Shown: positions 36,542 through 38,696 of the stretch, in pieces
Position numbering within the stretch: position 1 is the first letter of the stretch
Layout: the number at the start of each line of letters is the position of its first letter
Source: Marinilabiliales bacterium
Lineage (GTDB): Bacteria; Bacteroidota; Bacteroidia; Bacteroidales; DTU049
NCBI GenBank assembly: GCA_002869435.1
Contig: PKSX01000055.1
Span: forward strand, 1-38,696
Length of the DNA stretch: 38,696 nt
Direction: 5' to 3'
Translations under genes and position numbers: made by a program
Notes under the pieces: generated by a model
The model's database searches: none
The model's input: the letters and a program-made list of their open reading frames with translations, nothing else
What the model was told of the DNA's origin: nothing

Positions 36542-36714
36542 ACACTGATAACACTGACTAAAGCACTGATTGGCACTGGTATTAACCGCCATGGGCGCAA
36601 AGAAGGCGCTGAGGGCGCGGAGGGATTTATGTTCTCCCGCTGATCTCGGGGATCTCGCTGATGACTTTTAATTTAACCGCAGAGGGCGCAATGCAGGTAC
36701 GGAGGGTGCTGAGA
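36542..36714. repeat. Degenerate short-period repeats between convergent genes
   Basis: CACTGA/CACTGG at 36543, 36552, 36564, 36574; TTAACCGC...GGGCGCAA...GGAGGG units at 36582 and 36674; CGCTGAT twice near 36638-36662. Confidence 0.6.
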
Positions 36715-37764
36715 TTATTCTATCACAATCTTCTGTATCCAGTTATTGTTTTCATTGCTGAAATTCGCAAAATACAATCCTTGAGGCAATGACAGGTTTA
36801 AATCATTATGCCCTTCATTGAGAGTTCCAATATAGACTTCTTGTGAAAGGGAGTTGACAATTATAATGTTTGTTCTTTCTTCGGCAACAATATGCAAATC
36901 TCCTTGAGACGGGTTTGGGTAAACCGTATACTGCGGTAGATTATTGTCTGCTATACTAACCGTTGAGCTGGGAATGATTTCTGGCCAACGAATAACATTA
37001 AGAATTTCTCTACCTGTTATTCCTGATCCATAATAAGAAACAAAACCAATCAAAGAGATCTTTTCATAATCATAGGAAGCCGGTATGGTATAATTAAATA
37101 CATGTGTATACTCTGATCCGGAGGAAACAGAAGAAGGAATTATTCCACTTATGCCCCATTCATCACCAAGATAATCACGGGCAACATATCGATGCGGCAT
37201 TCCAACAATAGGATTTCCGGCACCCTGATACGGATGGCCTACAGTATTGTTATCATAATTTACCTGATCATAACCAGTTCCACTACCCGTAACACTATCC
37301 TCAACAATTATTACATTCATTCTTAAATCGCCTGTAACTGAAGCAGTAAATCTTGTACGCATATGTATTTCGAGTTCACGTGTAGACAAATTGAATTTCA
37401 CGGAATCAAAATACACATCCAGCGGGGGTGTTTCGCTCAGTTTATTAGTTGCATATACAAGCCAGGAGCCTCTGCTAATTGGGGTACTATCTCTGTTTAT
37501 TAATGCCTGAGGGTAAGCAGGGCTATAAAAGCTTTCTATTTGAGATGTGCTGGAGGACTCCATTGCATCACCATAATGAAGATTAACAGCATAAATATTT
37601 GTGTCTGAGGCCAAAACATTTTCAAGAATTACAAATCCATCTGGTGAATAGCCAGACCATGAACCCGTAAACACTTCAATCAGTACTTTTTGTTCACTTT
37701 GAGCCAATACTATTGAGTAAGATGTTGAAAATAACACTAAAAATAACAATACAATTTTTCTCAT
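36715..37764 (-). CDS. Omp28-like secreted protein with T9SS type A sorting domain; thioredoxin-type CxxC replaced by SxxS
   Basis: VLIEVFTGSWSGYSPDGFVILENVLA; YTVYPNPSQGDLHIV ... GLYFANFSNENNNWIQKIVIE. Confidence 0.8.
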   Translation of the reverse strand: MRKIVLLFLVLFSTSYSIVLAQSEQKVLIEVFTGSWSGYSPDGFVILENVLASDTNIYAVNLHYGDAMESSSTSQIESFYSPAYPQALINRDSTPISRGSWLVYATNKLSETPPLDVYFDSVKFNLSTRELEIHMRTRFTASVTGDLRMNVIIVEDSVTGSGTGYDQVNYDNNTVGHPYQGAGNPIVGMPHRYVARDYLGDEWGISGIIPSSVSSGSEYTHVFNYTIPASYDYEKISLIGFVSYYGSGITGREILNVIRWPEIIPSSTVSIADNNLPQYTVYPNPSQGDLHIVAEERTNIIIVNSLSQEVYIGTLNEGHNDLNLSLPQGLYFANFSNENNNWIQKIVIE

Positions 37765-37935
37765 GACTATTATTTGATTTTCTAAAAATACAAAATATTA
37801 TTAATAAAAACCACCATTTTCATTGATTAAGCAGGTCATAAACGTTGGAAACCTTGCAGGATTAACAATTTAAAGTTGTTCAAAAGACCCACTCATCAAT
37901 ATTAAAACAAACTGTATTCTTTTAATGCAAACTCT

Positions 37936-37943
37936 TATCTTTG
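37936..37943 (+). promoter_or_regulatory. -7 box TATCTTTG 6 nt before the mqnC ATG
   Basis: Matches TAnnTTTG; -33 weak. Confidence 0.45.
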
Positions 37944-37949
37944 TACTTC

Positions 37950-38696
37950 ATGATTAAAAAGCCTGAATTATTTATCAATAATTTGCTTGAAAAAGCCATT
38001 TCCGGAGAGGAAATTTCCCGCGAAGAGGCTTGTGTTTTGTATGAAAATGCACCATTGTATTTGCTGGTGAGTGCCGCAGATTTTATTCGCCAAAAGATGC
38101 ACCCGGAGAATACGGTTTCGTGGATGGTGGACCGCAATGTAAACATCACTAATGTTTGCATATCAGGTTGTAAGTTTTGCAATTTCTTTTGCTCTAAGAA
38201 TTCTGACAAAGCTTATGTGACTGAAATGGATGAATACCGGCAAAAAATTGAAGAGCTGTATAAATTGGGTGGCAATCAATTATTGCTTCAAGGTGGATTA
38301 AATCCGGAGTTGGGATTGAAATTTTACGAAAATCTTTTTCGAAACCTAAAAGCAGAATATCCAAGCCTGAGATTACACGCTTTAAGTCCGGCTGAGATAG
38401 ATTTTCTGGCCAAAAAAGAAGGAACATCGCATAAAGAGATACTTGTTTCACTTCGCGAGGCAGGCCTCGACAGTTTACCCGGTGCCGGAGCAGAAATTCT
38501 TGCTGAAAGGGTGCGTAAAATTGTTTCCCCAAATAAATTATCCGGGGCAGAATGGCTGGAAGTGATGCGGCAGGCTCATAAAATGAATATGCTCACCTCG
38601 GCCACCATGATGTTTGGCCATGTGGAAACCCGTGAAGAGCGAATCGAGCACCTCATCAGCATTCGCGAACTCCAAAAAGAAAAGCCGGATGGCCAT
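37950..38696 (+). CDS. mqnC: Cyclic dehypoxanthinyl futalosine synthase (radical SAM), truncated at right edge
   Basis: MIKKPELFINNLLEKAISGEEISREEACVLYENAPLYLLV; NVNITNVCISGCKFCNFFC (CxxxCxxC); LLQGGLNPELGLKFYENLFR; LPGAGAEILAERVRKIVSPNK. Missing from the ORF track because no stop lies in the window. Confidence 0.9.
   Translation, partial: MIKKPELFINNLLEKAISGEEISREEACVLYENAPLYLLVSAADFIRQKMHPENTVSWMVDRNVNITNVCISGCKFCNFFCSKNSDKAYVTEMDEYRQKIEELYKLGGNQLLLQGGLNPELGLKFYENLFRNLKAEYPSLRLHALSPAEIDFLAKKEGTSHKEILVSLREAGLDSLPGAGAEILAERVRKIVSPNKLSGAEWLEVMRQAHKMNMLTSATMMFGHVETREERIEHLISIRELQKEKPDGH

Overview
This is a 38.7 kb chromosomal window from a Bacteroidetes (Bacteroidales-like) bacterium. The lineage call rests on T9SS type A C-terminal domains, TAnnTTTG promoter boxes and the gene families present. 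It is mostly housekeeping and secreted-protein genes: yebC (truncated at left edge), an LPG-synthase-like membrane protein, an NlpC/P60 lipoprotein, a T9SS endonuclease I, a MATE transporter, metF and metH behind a SAM riboswitch, an M15-like peptidase, a GT2, DUF1684, a methyltransferase, an S41 peptidase, tRNA-Gly and tRNA-Leu, a TlpA-like protein, 5-formyl-THF cyclo-ligase, dnaG, hemW, a dipeptide/oligopeptide ABC ATPase, an Omp28-like protein and mqnC (truncated at right edge). I see no CRISPR array, prophage or complete defence system. The main candidates for something new are: (1) a 5' leader of the MATE gene with interleaved perfect helices, compatible with an H-type pseudoknot and followed by a second closed domain; (2) a ~270 bp intergenic array of seven small hairpins with inverted ends; (3) a second, diverged hemW 3' end 2.4 kb downstream of the intact gene, bracketing a YGxY-repeat surface-protein gene; (4) two copies of a 27-nt imperfect palindrome differing only by transitions; (5) an Omp28/thioredoxin-like protein whose CxxC has become SxxS; and (6) a translationally coupled secreted/anchored pair of unknown function. 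All coordinates and base pairings were worked out by hand; no database search or folding program was run.
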